A stretch of 64,000 nt of DNA from JAXGZG01 sp040771825 (lineage in GTDB: Bacteria; Bacillota; Sulfobacillia; Fermentithermobacillales; Fermentithermobacillaceae): NCBI GenBank assembly GCA_040771825.1, contig JAXGZG010000002.1, positions 372,001 to 436,000 of the forward strand, written 5' to 3'. Shown in pieces: positions 1-8,036 of this stretch (positions within the stretch are counted from its first letter, which is position 1; every line of letters begins with the position of its first letter). The position numbers were made by a program, and so were the translations under genes. Below the pieces are notes generated by a model that searched no databases, had not been told where the DNA came from, and was given only the letters and a program-made list of their open reading frames with translations.

Positions 1-49
1 CGTTTTATCCCTTAGATCCCACAGTCTTTGCTCTGCAGCAAAGGCAGTG

Positions 50-78
50 TTGACGAGGGATACGTGCCTGGTTATAAT
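50..78 (+). promoter_or_regulatory. sigma-A promoter of the tRNA-Met/tRNA-Lys pair
   Basis: TTGACG (50-55) and TATAAT (73-78) are separated by exactly 17 bases, and transcription would start just before the tRNA-Met gene at 94. This is close to the consensus housekeeping promoter. Bases 1-49 upstream show nothing I can assign. Confidence 0.8.
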
Positions 79-93
79 GAAAATTGCTTGCGT

Positions 94-170
94 GGCGGCG
101 TAGCTCAGTTGGCTAGAGCATACGGTTCATACCCGTAGAGTCACTGGTTCGAATCCAGTCGCCGCTACCA
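94..170 (+). tRNA. tRNA-Met(CAT), elongator type
   Basis: A complete cloverleaf of 77 nt with an encoded CCA end. The acceptor stem is GGCGGCG against CGCCGCT, with a G-U first pair. The anticodon CAT lies at 128-130 in the loop TTCATAC. The anticodon stem TACGG/CCGTA lacks the three G-C pairs of initiator tRNA, and the loop matches elongator tRNA-Met of Bacillus rather than the lysidine-modified tRNA-Ile(CAT). It is followed 6 nt later by tRNA-Lys, so the two are probably cotranscribed. Confidence 0.95.
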
Positions 171-176
171 GTGCAT

Positions 177-251
177 GGGCCATTAGCTCAACGGTAGAGC
201 ATCCGACTCTTAATCGGGGGGTTGAAGGTTCGAATCCTTCATGGCCCACCA
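177..251 (+). tRNA. tRNA-Lys(CTT)
   Basis: A complete 75-nt cloverleaf with an encoded CCA end. The acceptor stem is GGGCCAT/ATGGCCC, the anticodon CTT is at 209-211, and the T arm GAAGGTTCGAATCCTTC is typical. It is cotranscribed with the preceding tRNA-Met. Confidence 0.95.
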
Positions 252-283
252 GCATAACCCCAGCAAGTAAGCCACAATGACAT

Positions 284-305
284 GAGCCTCAAGGCTCGTT
301 TTCTA
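284..305 (+). terminator. intrinsic terminator after the tRNA pair
   Basis: Stem GAGCC/GGCTC closes a 4-nt loop and is followed by GTTTTCTATTT. The stem is short but the position directly after the tRNAs fits. Confidence 0.6.
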
Positions 306-330
306 TTTCGGGATCTGTTTTGCCGTTCAA

Positions 331-1209
331 ATGCAGTTGGCCGTGACTGGGCAGCGTGGCGCCCACCTTGACGCTCACTTGCCGTTTGCGCTCGGCGCAA
401 TACTAACGGCATTCCTGGGGGGGGACACGATGCTCCGGGTCCTCGTGGCCTTCGTGTGCATAGACTACATCACCGGAGTCATCGCCGGAGCACGAGGCAT
501 CATCAAGAAGATCCCGCTCCCCATCATCTCAAGCAAAAGGGTGATGCTGGTGAAGAAGTCACTGGAGTGCCCGGTCCCGCTCGTTGAGGACCTCATACCG
601 CTGGGTCGCAGTAATCGACCTGGTGGAGTGATGGCCACTAAGTACGTCACCATCCACGACACGGGCAACCCAAGTACCGGTGCCAATGCTAGGGCCCACG
701 CATCCTATCTCAAGGGCGATGACGCGGCCAAGGCCCCGGTGTCCTGGCACTTTACTGTCGATGACCAGGGAGCAGTACAGCATCTGCCTCTCAATGAACA
801 CGGATGGCACGCAGGTGATGGCCATGGTCCAGGCAATATGACGTCAATGGCCATAGAGATATGCGAGAACGTGGACGGAGATCGGTCTAAAGCCGAAGCC
901 AATGCCGCCAAACTGGTGGCCTGGTTGCTGGTGACGTTCGGGCTGGACGCTGCTAACGTCGTGCCTCACAAGCATTGGGGAGACAAGCAGTGTCCTCATA
1001 TCCTCTTAGGTCGGTGGGACCAATGGCTCGAAGAAATCAGTTCCATCAAAGGTTCGTACGACAGACTCAACAAGTGGAACCCTGAGGCCGAACTTGTTCT
1101 CATGGCCAGGGACGGTCTAGTAGATTCTGAGCATCCCCATGCTGAAAAAGTGACGTGGGGAGAGTTTGCAACGGTCATCAATCGGCTGCGGCACGTGAGG
1201 CCTCGCTAA
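331..1209 (+). CDS. N-acetylmuramoyl-L-alanine amidase fused to a phage holin N-terminus (prophage remnant)
   Basis: The 292-residue product has two parts. Residues about 15-60 are hydrophobic and carry CIDYITGVIAG, the signature of the phage holin family 4 (toxin secretion/phage lysis holin). From about residue 82 it matches phage endolysins of the amidase_2 family (XlyA/CwlA type), which cut the bond between N-acetylmuramate and L-alanine in peptidoglycan. Visible zinc-site elements are TIHDTGN, SWHFTVDD, HGWHAGDG and PHKHWGDKQCPH. The C-terminal 45 residues resemble the small repeat domain (VTWGEFATVINRL) found on other Bacillota amidases. Holin and endolysin are normally adjacent separate genes, so an in-frame deletion has probably joined them. 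No SD precedes the ATG at 331, whereas GGGGGG lies 6 nt before an internal ATG at 430. No other phage genes are visible. Confidence 0.75.
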   Translation: MQLAVTGQRGAHLDAHLPFALGAILTAFLGGDTMLRVLVAFVCIDYITGVIAGARGIIKKIPLPIISSKRVMLVKKSLECPVPLVEDLIPLGRSNRPGGVMATKYVTIHDTGNPSTGANARAHASYLKGDDAAKAPVSWHFTVDDQGAVQHLPLNEHGWHAGDGHGPGNMTSMAIEICENVDGDRSKAEANAAKLVAWLLVTFGLDAANVVPHKHWGDKQCPHILLGRWDQWLEEISSIKGSYDRLNKWNPEAELVLMARDGLVDSEHPHAEKVTWGEFATVINRLRHVRPR

Positions 1210-1241
1210 TATCCCGCATGGAACAATCCATAGTGTCGGAT

Positions 1242-1265
1242 GCCCCCGGCCGAAAGGTCGGGGGC
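1242..1265. terminator. GC-rich hairpin with GAAA tetraloop
   Basis: A 10-bp stem starting GCCCCCGGCC closes a GAAA loop between the amidase gene (+) and the rubredoxin gene (-). It probably ends transcription from either side, but neither side has a clear T tract. Confidence 0.5.
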
Positions 1266-1324
1266 GTATTACTCGAAGCGTACGTTCCTCTAGCGTGCAG
1301 AAAAAAGATGGAGGGTTTCTCCCT

Positions 1325-1489
1325 TCATTCCTCCACGGGCTCAAAATCGCTCTTGCCGGCGAAACAGACAGGGCACTGCCAGTCATCGGGCAGGTCCTCA
1401 AACGAAGTGCCGGGGGCGATACCGCCGTCAGAGTCGCCCTGCTCGGGGTCGTAGACATAGCCGCAGATGGTGCACCTGTGTTTTTTCAT
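1325..1489 (-). CDS. rubredoxin
   Basis: A 54-residue one-iron electron carrier of the cytoplasm. The two iron-binding pairs are visible as CTICGYVY (Cys6, Cys9) and CPVCFAGK (Cys39, Cys42), with the usual spacing and the acidic middle typical of the family. It passes electrons to oxidoreductases that detoxify oxygen or superoxide in anaerobes; no such partner is adjacent here. The start at 1489 is set by the strong SD GGAGGAAACAAG directly upstream. An open frame continues to 1513 but the extra residues lie over the SD and are not translated. It stands as a single gene. Confidence 0.95.
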   Translation of the reverse strand: MKKHRCTICGYVYDPEQGDSDGGIAPGTSFEDLPDDWQCPVCFAGKSDFEPVEE

Positions 1490-1610
1490 CTTGTTTCCTC
1501 CTCGCTCTGCCAACTGTCAAGAGAATTCGCGTCACTTAATCTGATTCCAGTTGTACCAGTTCCCCACATTTTTCATACGAGGCGTTGCTAAATACCGCTA
1601 ATACCAGCCG

Positions 1611-2000
1611 CTACTTCTTCAATAGGTCCCGTATCTCGGTAAGGAGAACTTCCTCCTTGGAAGGAGCAGGCGGGGCAGCCGGAACGGTTGGAGCAGGGGC
1701 TTCGGCCTTCTTAAGCGCGTTGATCGCCTTCACAACGGCGAAGATGGACAACGCAATTATCAGGAAATCGACGATACTTTGGATGAAGGCGCCGTATCTT
1801 ATGGCGGCCTCGCCCACAGTGATCTGTAGGGACTCGAAACTCACGCCTCCAAGTAGAAGCCCTACCAGCGGCATGATTACATCCTGTACTAGCGATGTGA
1901 CGATCTTCCCGAAAGCGCCGCCAATCACCACACCGACGGCGAGATCGAGTACATTGCCCTTCATAGCGAACTTCTTGAACTCCTCCAAAGTGCGGGTCAT
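1611..2000 (-). CDS. mscL: large-conductance mechanosensitive channel MscL
   Basis: A 129-residue inner-membrane protein forming the pentameric emergency valve that opens under hypo-osmotic stress. The family hallmark near the N-terminus is present (EEFKKFAMKGNVLDLAVGV), followed by the first transmembrane helix (residues about 17-40) and the second (about 70-95). An Ala/Pro-rich linker then leads to the C-terminal helix EEVLLTEIRDLLKK. The ATG at 2000 is chosen because GGAGGTC lies about 8 nt upstream and because all MscL proteins begin just before this motif. The open frame upstream to 2084 is not coding. The gene stands alone. Confidence 0.96.
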   Translation of the reverse strand: MTRTLEEFKKFAMKGNVLDLAVGVVIGGAFGKIVTSLVQDVIMPLVGLLLGGVSFESLQITVGEAAIRYGAFIQSIVDFLIIALSIFAVVKAINALKKAEAPAPTVPAAPPAPSKEEVLLTEIRDLLKK

Positions 2001-2117
2001 AATTAAGACCTCCCTCCAGTCTCTCCCTGCACTTGTACATGTTTTTTCGCTGCGTTTGCAACAAGTTCCTCCGGGGAGCGTCACGGGTTAGTGCTTTGCC
2101 ACGAGACCTGCGGTGAG

Positions 2118-4391
2118 TCACTCCCGAACAATCTTCGCCTTCCGAAGCAAGTTGGCGTTGGTAACCACTGTGATAGAACTGATCGCCATGGCAATCTCAG
2201 AGATGACAGGGTGCATAAGTCCCATTATGGCAACTGGGATGGCGATGACGTTGTAGAAGAAAGCCCAGAACAGGTTCTGGCGAATTTTGCGGAACGTAGC
2301 TTGGGACAACTTCACCGCCGTAACAACACCAGACAAGTCACCTCTCACCAGAGTGATGTCTGACGATTCGATGGCAATGTCGGTACCCGTGCCGATGGCG
2401 ATCCCCACATTTGCCTGGGTAAGGGCAGGAGCATCGTTGATTCCGTCCCCTACCATGGCAACCGTTCCAAAGCGTTCCTGCAATCTCCTAACTTCACCCA
2501 CCTTGCCCTCGGGAAGGACTTCCGCCAGCACGTGGCTTATGCCCACCTTCTTTGCTATGGCAGCCGCTGTCCTCTTGTTGTCGCCTGTGATGATGGCGGT
2601 ATCTAGGCCCATCCCTCGCAGGTCCCTGATTGCCAATTCAGAGTCCTCCTTGAGGGGATCGGCCACAGCGATGAGTCCGGCGATTTGGCCGTCCACCGAC
2701 ACGATCACGGTGGTTTTCGCTTCCTCTTCCAAGCGGCGAATCTCGGATTCCAGTTCAGGCAAAGCGCTTTCGGCCAACGCCGAGTCCTGGCCATTACCCA
2801 GCACCAGCCTGCGGCTTCCCACCAGAACCGTCTTGCCCTCCACCGAAGCTCGAACGCCCTTGCCCGTTATGGACTCAAAATCCCGAGGCAGCCGCACGTC
2901 GATGCCCCGGTCCTTAGCGCCCCTAACTATAGCCGCGCCTAGGGGATGCTCCGAACCGCTTTCCACGCTAGCGGCAAGACCCAAAACCTCGTGCTCGGTG
3001 AAACCTTCCTTAGGCGCAACATCTGTAACTTCAGGTTTCCCTTTGGTGATGGTGCCTGTCTTGTCGAACACTACCACTTTGACTTCCTTCATTGTCTGGA
3101 TGGCCTCGCCCTTACGGATCAGCACCCCGTTCTCGGCACCAATTCCGCTGCCCACCATAAGCGCAGTAGGCGTGGCAAGCCCGAGAGCGCAAGGGCAGGC
3201 GATAACCAGCACAGAAATAGTGGCTGACAGGGCCAGGGTAACGGCGCCTAAGTCGGGGTTGACCCATGGGATCAACTTGGCGGCGCTTGCGGCTACGCTT
3301 CGCAGTTGGTTAGGGAATACCAGCCAGAGAATGAGGGTAGACAGGGCGACTATCAGTACAGTTGGCACGAATATGGAAGTAACCCGATCAGCAAACTCCT
3401 GAATAGGCACCTTGGTACCCTGGGCTTCCTCTACCAGTCGCACCACTTGCGATAGGAAAGTGTCCTTTCCCACCTTGGTCGCCTTGACCTTGACAAAGCC
3501 GTTTTGGTTGACAGTGGCGCCGATAACCGGATTGCCCGGCGCCTTTTTCACCGGCATTGACTCGCCTGTGGCCATAGACTCATCCACGCTCGTCTCGCCT
3601 TCCAGGACTTCGCCGTCAGTGGGAATTTTCTCGCCTGGCCGGACCAACATAACGTCCCCGGGCACAACGTCTTCGATAGGAACTTCCATTTCGTGTCCGT
3701 TTCTTTCAATCCTGGCCGTTTTGGCCCCAAGTTCAAGGAGTCTTTTGATGGCTTGGGACGCCCGGCCCTTGGCGGTCTCTTCGATATACCGCCCGGTCAG
3801 GTGAAACGACATTATCATGGCTGCAACCCCAGAGTAATTGGCTATAGGCGCAAAGAACATAATGGGCCCCGTCATGAAAGCGGATCCAGTCCCCAAGGCA
3901 ATCAGGACATCCATGTTAGTGCTCTTGTGAGTGACCGCCTTGTACGCAGTTCTGAACGTCGGGCGGCCGAAGATGAAGAGGCAAGGCGCGGCCAGAAGAA
4001 TCATGCCCACGTGCATTGCTGTAGGGCTAGGCCACATAATCCCGTAGAACATCTCAGGAATCATCCAAAGCATGATGGGGACCGTGAACAGCCAAGAGCC
4101 TAGCATTCTGCTCCTCGCCGTACGCATTTTGACTATGTCGTCATCGGGAGCCTCTGCTTGGCCCAGGTCATCATCGTCGCTTCCAACCACTTGGTAACCT
4201 GATTCATCTACTATTCTCGCCAGGGTCTCAGAAGTCACAAGATTGGGGTCATATTCAACCGTGGCTCTCTCAGTGGCGATGTTCACGCTTGCCGAGATGA
4301 TTCCATCCGCTCTCTTCAGGGCGTTCTCAACGGCCGCGGCGCAAGCAGCGCAAGACATGCCGCCTATCTTGAGTGTGGTCTTTTCTGCCAC
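2118..4391 (-). CDS. copA: copper-transporting P1B-type ATPase CopA
   Basis: A 757-residue membrane ATPase that exports Cu(I) from the cytoplasm. Seen in order: one N-terminal heavy-metal domain with GMSCAAC (Cys14, Cys17), a run of transmembrane helices, the actuator motif TGES, the metal-site motif CPCALGLATPTA, the phosphorylated aspartate in DKTGT (about residue 442), HPLGAAI of the nucleotide domain and GDGINDAPAL. CPC together with a single HMA domain is typical for Cu+ exporters. Translation starts at GTG 4391, because AGGAGG sits 9 nt upstream, between this GTG and a farther ATG at 4412 that would place the SD inside the gene. No CsoR, CueR or CopZ gene is adjacent. A second P-type ATPase lies upstream in the same orientation. 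Confidence 0.95.
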   Translation of the reverse strand: MAEKTTLKIGGMSCAACAAAVENALKRADGIISASVNIATERATVEYDPNLVTSETLARIVDESGYQVVGSDDDDLGQAEAPDDDIVKMRTARSRMLGSWLFTVPIMLWMIPEMFYGIMWPSPTAMHVGMILLAAPCLFIFGRPTFRTAYKAVTHKSTNMDVLIALGTGSAFMTGPIMFFAPIANYSGVAAMIMSFHLTGRYIEETAKGRASQAIKRLLELGAKTARIERNGHEMEVPIEDVVPGDVMLVRPGEKIPTDGEVLEGETSVDESMATGESMPVKKAPGNPVIGATVNQNGFVKVKATKVGKDTFLSQVVRLVEEAQGTKVPIQEFADRVTSIFVPTVLIVALSTLILWLVFPNQLRSVAASAAKLIPWVNPDLGAVTLALSATISVLVIACPCALGLATPTALMVGSGIGAENGVLIRKGEAIQTMKEVKVVVFDKTGTITKGKPEVTDVAPKEGFTEHEVLGLAASVESGSEHPLGAAIVRGAKDRGIDVRLPRDFESITGKGVRASVEGKTVLVGSRRLVLGNGQDSALAESALPELESEIRRLEEEAKTTVIVSVDGQIAGLIAVADPLKEDSELAIRDLRGMGLDTAIITGDNKRTAAAIAKKVGISHVLAEVLPEGKVGEVRRLQERFGTVAMVGDGINDAPALTQANVGIAIGTGTDIAIESSDITLVRGDLSGVVTAVKLSQATFRKIRQNLFWAFFYNVIAIPVAIMGLMHPVISEIAMAISSITVVTNANLLRKAKIVRE

Positions 4392-4477
4392 GTCGTGTCG
4401 CCTCCTGGGCACACACTCTGCATGCCGGCTTTAGCAACCGTGGGGCCACGTGGGGCTTCCCTGTAGCCACCTGTGGC

Positions 4478-4492
4478 CAACCGCAGCGGTTG
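4478..4492. promoter_or_regulatory. 15-bp palindrome upstream of copA
   Basis: CAACCGC and GCGGTTG flank one central A, about 90 nt before the copA start. It may be an operator or the stem of a terminator for the upstream ATPase gene; there is no T tract. Confidence 0.3.
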
Positions 4493-4517
4493 CAGACAGG
4501 GTGTCTATCCATCTACA

Positions 4518-7024
4518 TTATGAGGCTCTTGGACGTGTCCTATCGAGTAAATTGGACTCTGCTCTGGATATGGAGATGTGCTTTCCGGCCTCAACCATCA
4601 CCAGCAGGAGGAAGCTCAGCCCAAAAACCATGAGCCAGTGCACAGGTTCCAATGTGGTGACCCCAAGTGTTTGGCGAAGGGCCGGAACTGCGACCGGCAA
4701 GAAGGCCAGAACGAAACCCAGGAGCGTGGCCACGATCAGGGGCTTGTTGGCCATTAGGTGTCCGGTGTGGAAGAGACTTCTCCGCATGCTGCGATAGGCA
4801 AACACATAGACCAAAGAGATGACCGCCAAAGTCTCGAAAGCGAGGGTCCTAGCCAGCACGATATCCCCGTGTATCCGCCAGTAGTGACCGAACATCCACA
4901 GGCAGCCTGCCGCAGCCGTGGTGCTTATTGCGGCTATGAGAGCGATGCTGAGCCTGCTCAAAATAGGCTCCGAGACCGGACGAGGACGCTCCTCCATAAT
5001 GCCCTCTTCCTTGGGCTCAAATCCCAGCACAATGTCTACTGGCCCATCGCAGATAAGGTGAACCCAAAGGATTTGGGCAACGGCCAAAGGCGTGGGCCAT
5101 CCCAGAAGCATGGAGACGAACACCAACATGATCTCGGCGAAGGAGTTGGATAGGGTATACGAAACTACCTTCTTTATATTCTGGAACACAACTCGCCCTT
5201 CCTCAACTGCCGCAACGATGGTCCTGAAGTTCGAGTCTAGAAGAATCAGGTCCGCGGTCTCTTTGGCCACGTCTGTGGCATTCCCCACTACAACGCCGAT
5301 ATCCGACTTCTTGAGAGCCGGAGCATCATTGACCCCATCTCCCAGCATGGCCACTACTTCGCCCCTTGATTGAAGGGCAGAAACGATCTTAAGCTTCTGG
5401 TGAGGCAGAATTCTTGAGAAAACAGACACCTCTTTGACCCTATCTGCCAGTTCCTCGTCGGTCATGGTTTCCAGGTCCCTGCCCTCAATCACATCATCCT
5501 CGCCTGCCTGCAAGCCGATGGATTGGGCCACTCTTATGGCGGTCAACCTGTGATCGCCCGTTATCATTTTCACTTCAATGCCAGCCTTTTTGCAGGTGGC
5601 GATGGCTTCGGGCGCTTCTTCGCGGATGGGATCCTGAAGCCCCACTAGGCCTGCCCAAGTGTAGCCACCAAGACCCCTACACTCCGAAATGTTGTCTGCA
5701 TCCCCCGCGTCCTTATAGGCAAGGCCAATAAGCCTCTGTCCTTTTCGAGCCCAGGAATCGAACTCTCCCAGAAGGGCCCGCTTCTCATTCTCCGGGATAA
5801 GGCACATCTCGACCACGATCTCAGGGGCGCCCTTAAGGAGAAAGCAGCGACTGTCTCCTATCTGATTGAGAGTAACCATGTACTTGTCTTCGCTGGAAAA
5901 AGGCTTCTCGTCTAGGCGCGGATAGATTCTTTGCGCCTCCTGGGGGTCTTGATCGCTTTCTGTTTCGGCCAAGTTCCATAGGGCTGCCTCTAGGGGATCC
6001 TCTAGGTTGTTGTTGAGAGACAGGACATTCCAAGCCATGTCTTTTTCACGGAAGTCCCACTCCGTGACCCTCATAAGGCCTTCTGTGAGAGTGCCGGTCT
6101 TATCGGTGCAGATGACCGTGACCGAACCGAGAGTCTCCACAGCCAGAAGTCTCTTCACCAAGCCCTGCCTAGCCAGAATCTTCTTCATTCCCAGAACGAG
6201 GATGACTGTGACTGCGATAAGCAGCCCCTCTGGAATTGCTGCCACCGCTAGGATTATCGCCATGCGCACCATGTCTACGGGGCTCTTGCCCGTCAAGACT
6301 CCCACCGCATACATAACCACCACAAGGCCTGTGACAAGTTTGGTCAAAGTTCCGCTGAATGTGGCTAGGCGCTTTTGAAGGGGTGTTTCGACTTCGGGCG
6401 TATCCGTTATGCTCTGAGCGATTTCCCCCAGTTTTGTGTGGGTGCCTATCGCGGTGACTTCCATTATGCCGCGCCCCGCAAGGACTGTGGTGCCCATGAA
6501 AACCGGGTCATCTTTGGCCTTGGAAACACTCTCGCTCTCGCCTGTGAGAATGCTTTCATTTACCGAAAGGCTCCTAGCGTCCAAGAGTCTGCCGTCAGCA
6601 GGGGCTTTGTCCCGGTGGCAAGCAGCACGATATCGTTGGGCACAACACTCTTCACGTCGATTTCCTTACGCTGGCCATCTCGAATAACGGTGGCCATGGG
6701 TTTTACCAGGGACTTGAGGCTCTGATAGGTCAAAGATGCCTGGTACTCTTGAAAGAAGCCTAGGACGACGTCGAACACCACCACTGCCATAATGATGGCG
6801 AAATCTTTGAATTCTTTCATGACGAAAGAGACTAGGGCCGCACCCAAGATGACATAAATCAGTGGGCTCTTGAATTGGGAGAGCAGTATCATGGCGGCAG
6901 ATGCCGGCCTTCCCGATGGAAGGGCGTTTTCGCCGTGTTCTTTCTGAAGTCTTTTTACCGCATTTTCACTGAGCCCCGTTAAGGACTCACCGTTTACGAT
7001 TCCGCTATGGATGATCTCACTCAT
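4518..7024 (-). pseudogene. P2-type cation-transporting ATPase, interrupted by a one-base frameshift
   Basis: Two overlapping reading frames together encode one P-type ATPase of about 835 residues. The 5' frame (7024 to about 6604) has the cation-ATPase N-terminal domain, two membrane helices and VVPNDIVLLATGTK, then goes out of frame. The rest resumes with LDARSLSVNESILTGES and carries CTDKTGTL, KGAPE, TGDH, GDGVNDAPAL and a C-terminal set of membrane helices. The whole span is 2507 nt, one short of a multiple of three. Adding one base in the C4 run (GGGG at 6601-6604 on the plus strand) restores GTK-x-PADGRLLDARS, as in intact relatives. The helix-4 ion-site motif is PEGLLIAVTV, differing from the PEGLPAVVT of Ca2+ pumps, so the ion is uncertain. 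The start ATG at 7024 follows AGGAG. This may be a real mutation or a homopolymer error. Confidence 0.85.
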
Positions 7025-7075
7025 TTGTCCGGTCTCTCCTTGCCAGAATCTGCGGGGCGCAACCCGGTCCGTTTG

Positions 7076-7882
7076 TCAAGCCTCTCCCAAGATGGCTTTT
7101 CGTTCTTCCTCCGAGAGCACTTCGATGACTTCCTGGCCCAGCCGTTCCAACACCTTTTGGGTGAGGATTTCCTGCCAGATGAACTGCCTGGCGATAAACA
7201 CCACGTGTCGATTGCCGGTCCATATGCATGTCTCGCCGACGTCTGTTCCGCCCACGATGCATTGAGATTTGTCGGTCACTAGGACCAGGCTCCTGCCCGT
7301 CCTCTGAAGGTCGCTTTCGGCCCTTGGGTGCCGTACTACCTGCCCGAAACCCACTTCAGCCTCGCCTGACAGAAGGAAGCGGATGCTGACACCTCTATCA
7401 TCCGCCGCTTTCAGCTGGGAAATTAGGTCCACCAGGGCCGAATCGTCCACCGAGACTAGGATTTCCTCCTGTGCCGTGCGTATCATTTCCCTAGCCCTAG
7501 TCATGGTCGCATCCCAACGGTCCATATTCCAGACCTGATCCATAGGAGTGTCGGTTTGCTCTAGAGCCAAGAGTTCGTGTGCGGCGTCCAGAGCATCCTC
7601 GTGCTTGTGTCTGAGTCCGTCTAAAAGGACGTTGACAGGCACCGGAGCATATCTTGTAGTGTCGCCCTGGGGAAGCGACATAACAGCGTCCTTATTACTG
7701 AGTCTCCCTAGGGCCTCGTATACCATTGATCGAGGAATGCCCGCATCCTTGCTGATTTGGTACCCGGTGGCCGGGTTATTCTTTAGCAGCGATAGGTAGG
7801 TTTTGGCCTCATACTCGGTGAATCCCAGACGGGCTAGGGCTTCTATTACCCCGGTTTTTCCGCCCGGACCGTTTCCCTTCAT
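7076..7882 (-). CDS. TrmB-family transcriptional regulator
   Basis: A 268-residue cytoplasmic regulator. Residues about 10-75 form the TrmB winged helix-turn-helix (LGFTEYEAKTYLSLLKN, GIPRSMVYEALGRL). The C-terminal half is the PLD-like regulatory domain common in bacterial members of the family (ILVSVDD, GVSIRFLLSG, IWTGNRHVVFIARQFIWQEIL). TrmB proteins usually sense sugars or other small molecules and repress or activate transport and catabolic genes. ATG 7882 is preceded by AAGGAG at 9 nt. The gene has a consensus promoter and an inverted repeat at the start of transcription, which suggests autoregulation. It lies upstream of the P2-type ATPase gene by about 50 nt in the same direction, so the two are likely cotranscribed and the pump may be its target (inference). 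Confidence 0.88.
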   Translation of the reverse strand: MKGNGPGGKTGVIEALARLGFTEYEAKTYLSLLKNNPATGYQISKDAGIPRSMVYEALGRLSNKDAVMSLPQGDTTRYAPVPVNVLLDGLRHKHEDALDAAHELLALEQTDTPMDQVWNMDRWDATMTRAREMIRTAQEEILVSVDDSALVDLISQLKAADDRGVSIRFLLSGEAEVGFGQVVRHPRAESDLQRTGRSLVLVTDKSQCIVGGTDVGETCIWTGNRHVVFIARQFIWQEILTQKVLERLGQEVIEVLSEEERKAILGEA

Positions 7883-7908
7883 GAGTAGTGCTCCTTCCTA
7901 GAACTACG

Positions 7909-7927
7909 GTGTTCGATAACGAAACAC
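7909..7927 (-). promoter_or_regulatory. candidate operator of the TrmB-type regulator
   Basis: Inverted repeat GTGTT - 9 nt - AACAC, extended by CG on each side of an ATAA core. It lies 5 nt downstream of the -10 box, so a bound protein would cover the transcription start. Autorepression is the natural reading. Confidence 0.55.
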
Positions 7928-7932
7928 TACAC

Positions 7933-7961
7933 AATATATGCGGAGAAGCGAGGGGTGTCAA
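7933..7961 (-). promoter_or_regulatory. sigma-A promoter of the TrmB-type regulator
   Basis: On the minus strand, TTGACA (7961-7956) and TATATT (7938-7933) are separated by exactly 17 bases. The start codon is about 50 nt downstream. Confidence 0.8.
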
Positions 7962-8036
7962 CAGTGGTGAACTCTCTTGCAGTCTCGATCCTAATTGCTG
8001 AGGCTAAGCGGCGGGCGCTCCGGGCGTTCTCGCGCC

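Noticed and set aside
331..1209. Active prophage at the left edge
   Set aside because: Only a fused lysis gene remains; no integrase, structural or repressor genes are visible.
2287..3402. A 371-codon open frame on the plus strand opposite copA
   Set aside because: It is the mirror of the strongly conserved copA gene, is Ser/Arg/Thr-rich and has no recognisable domain.
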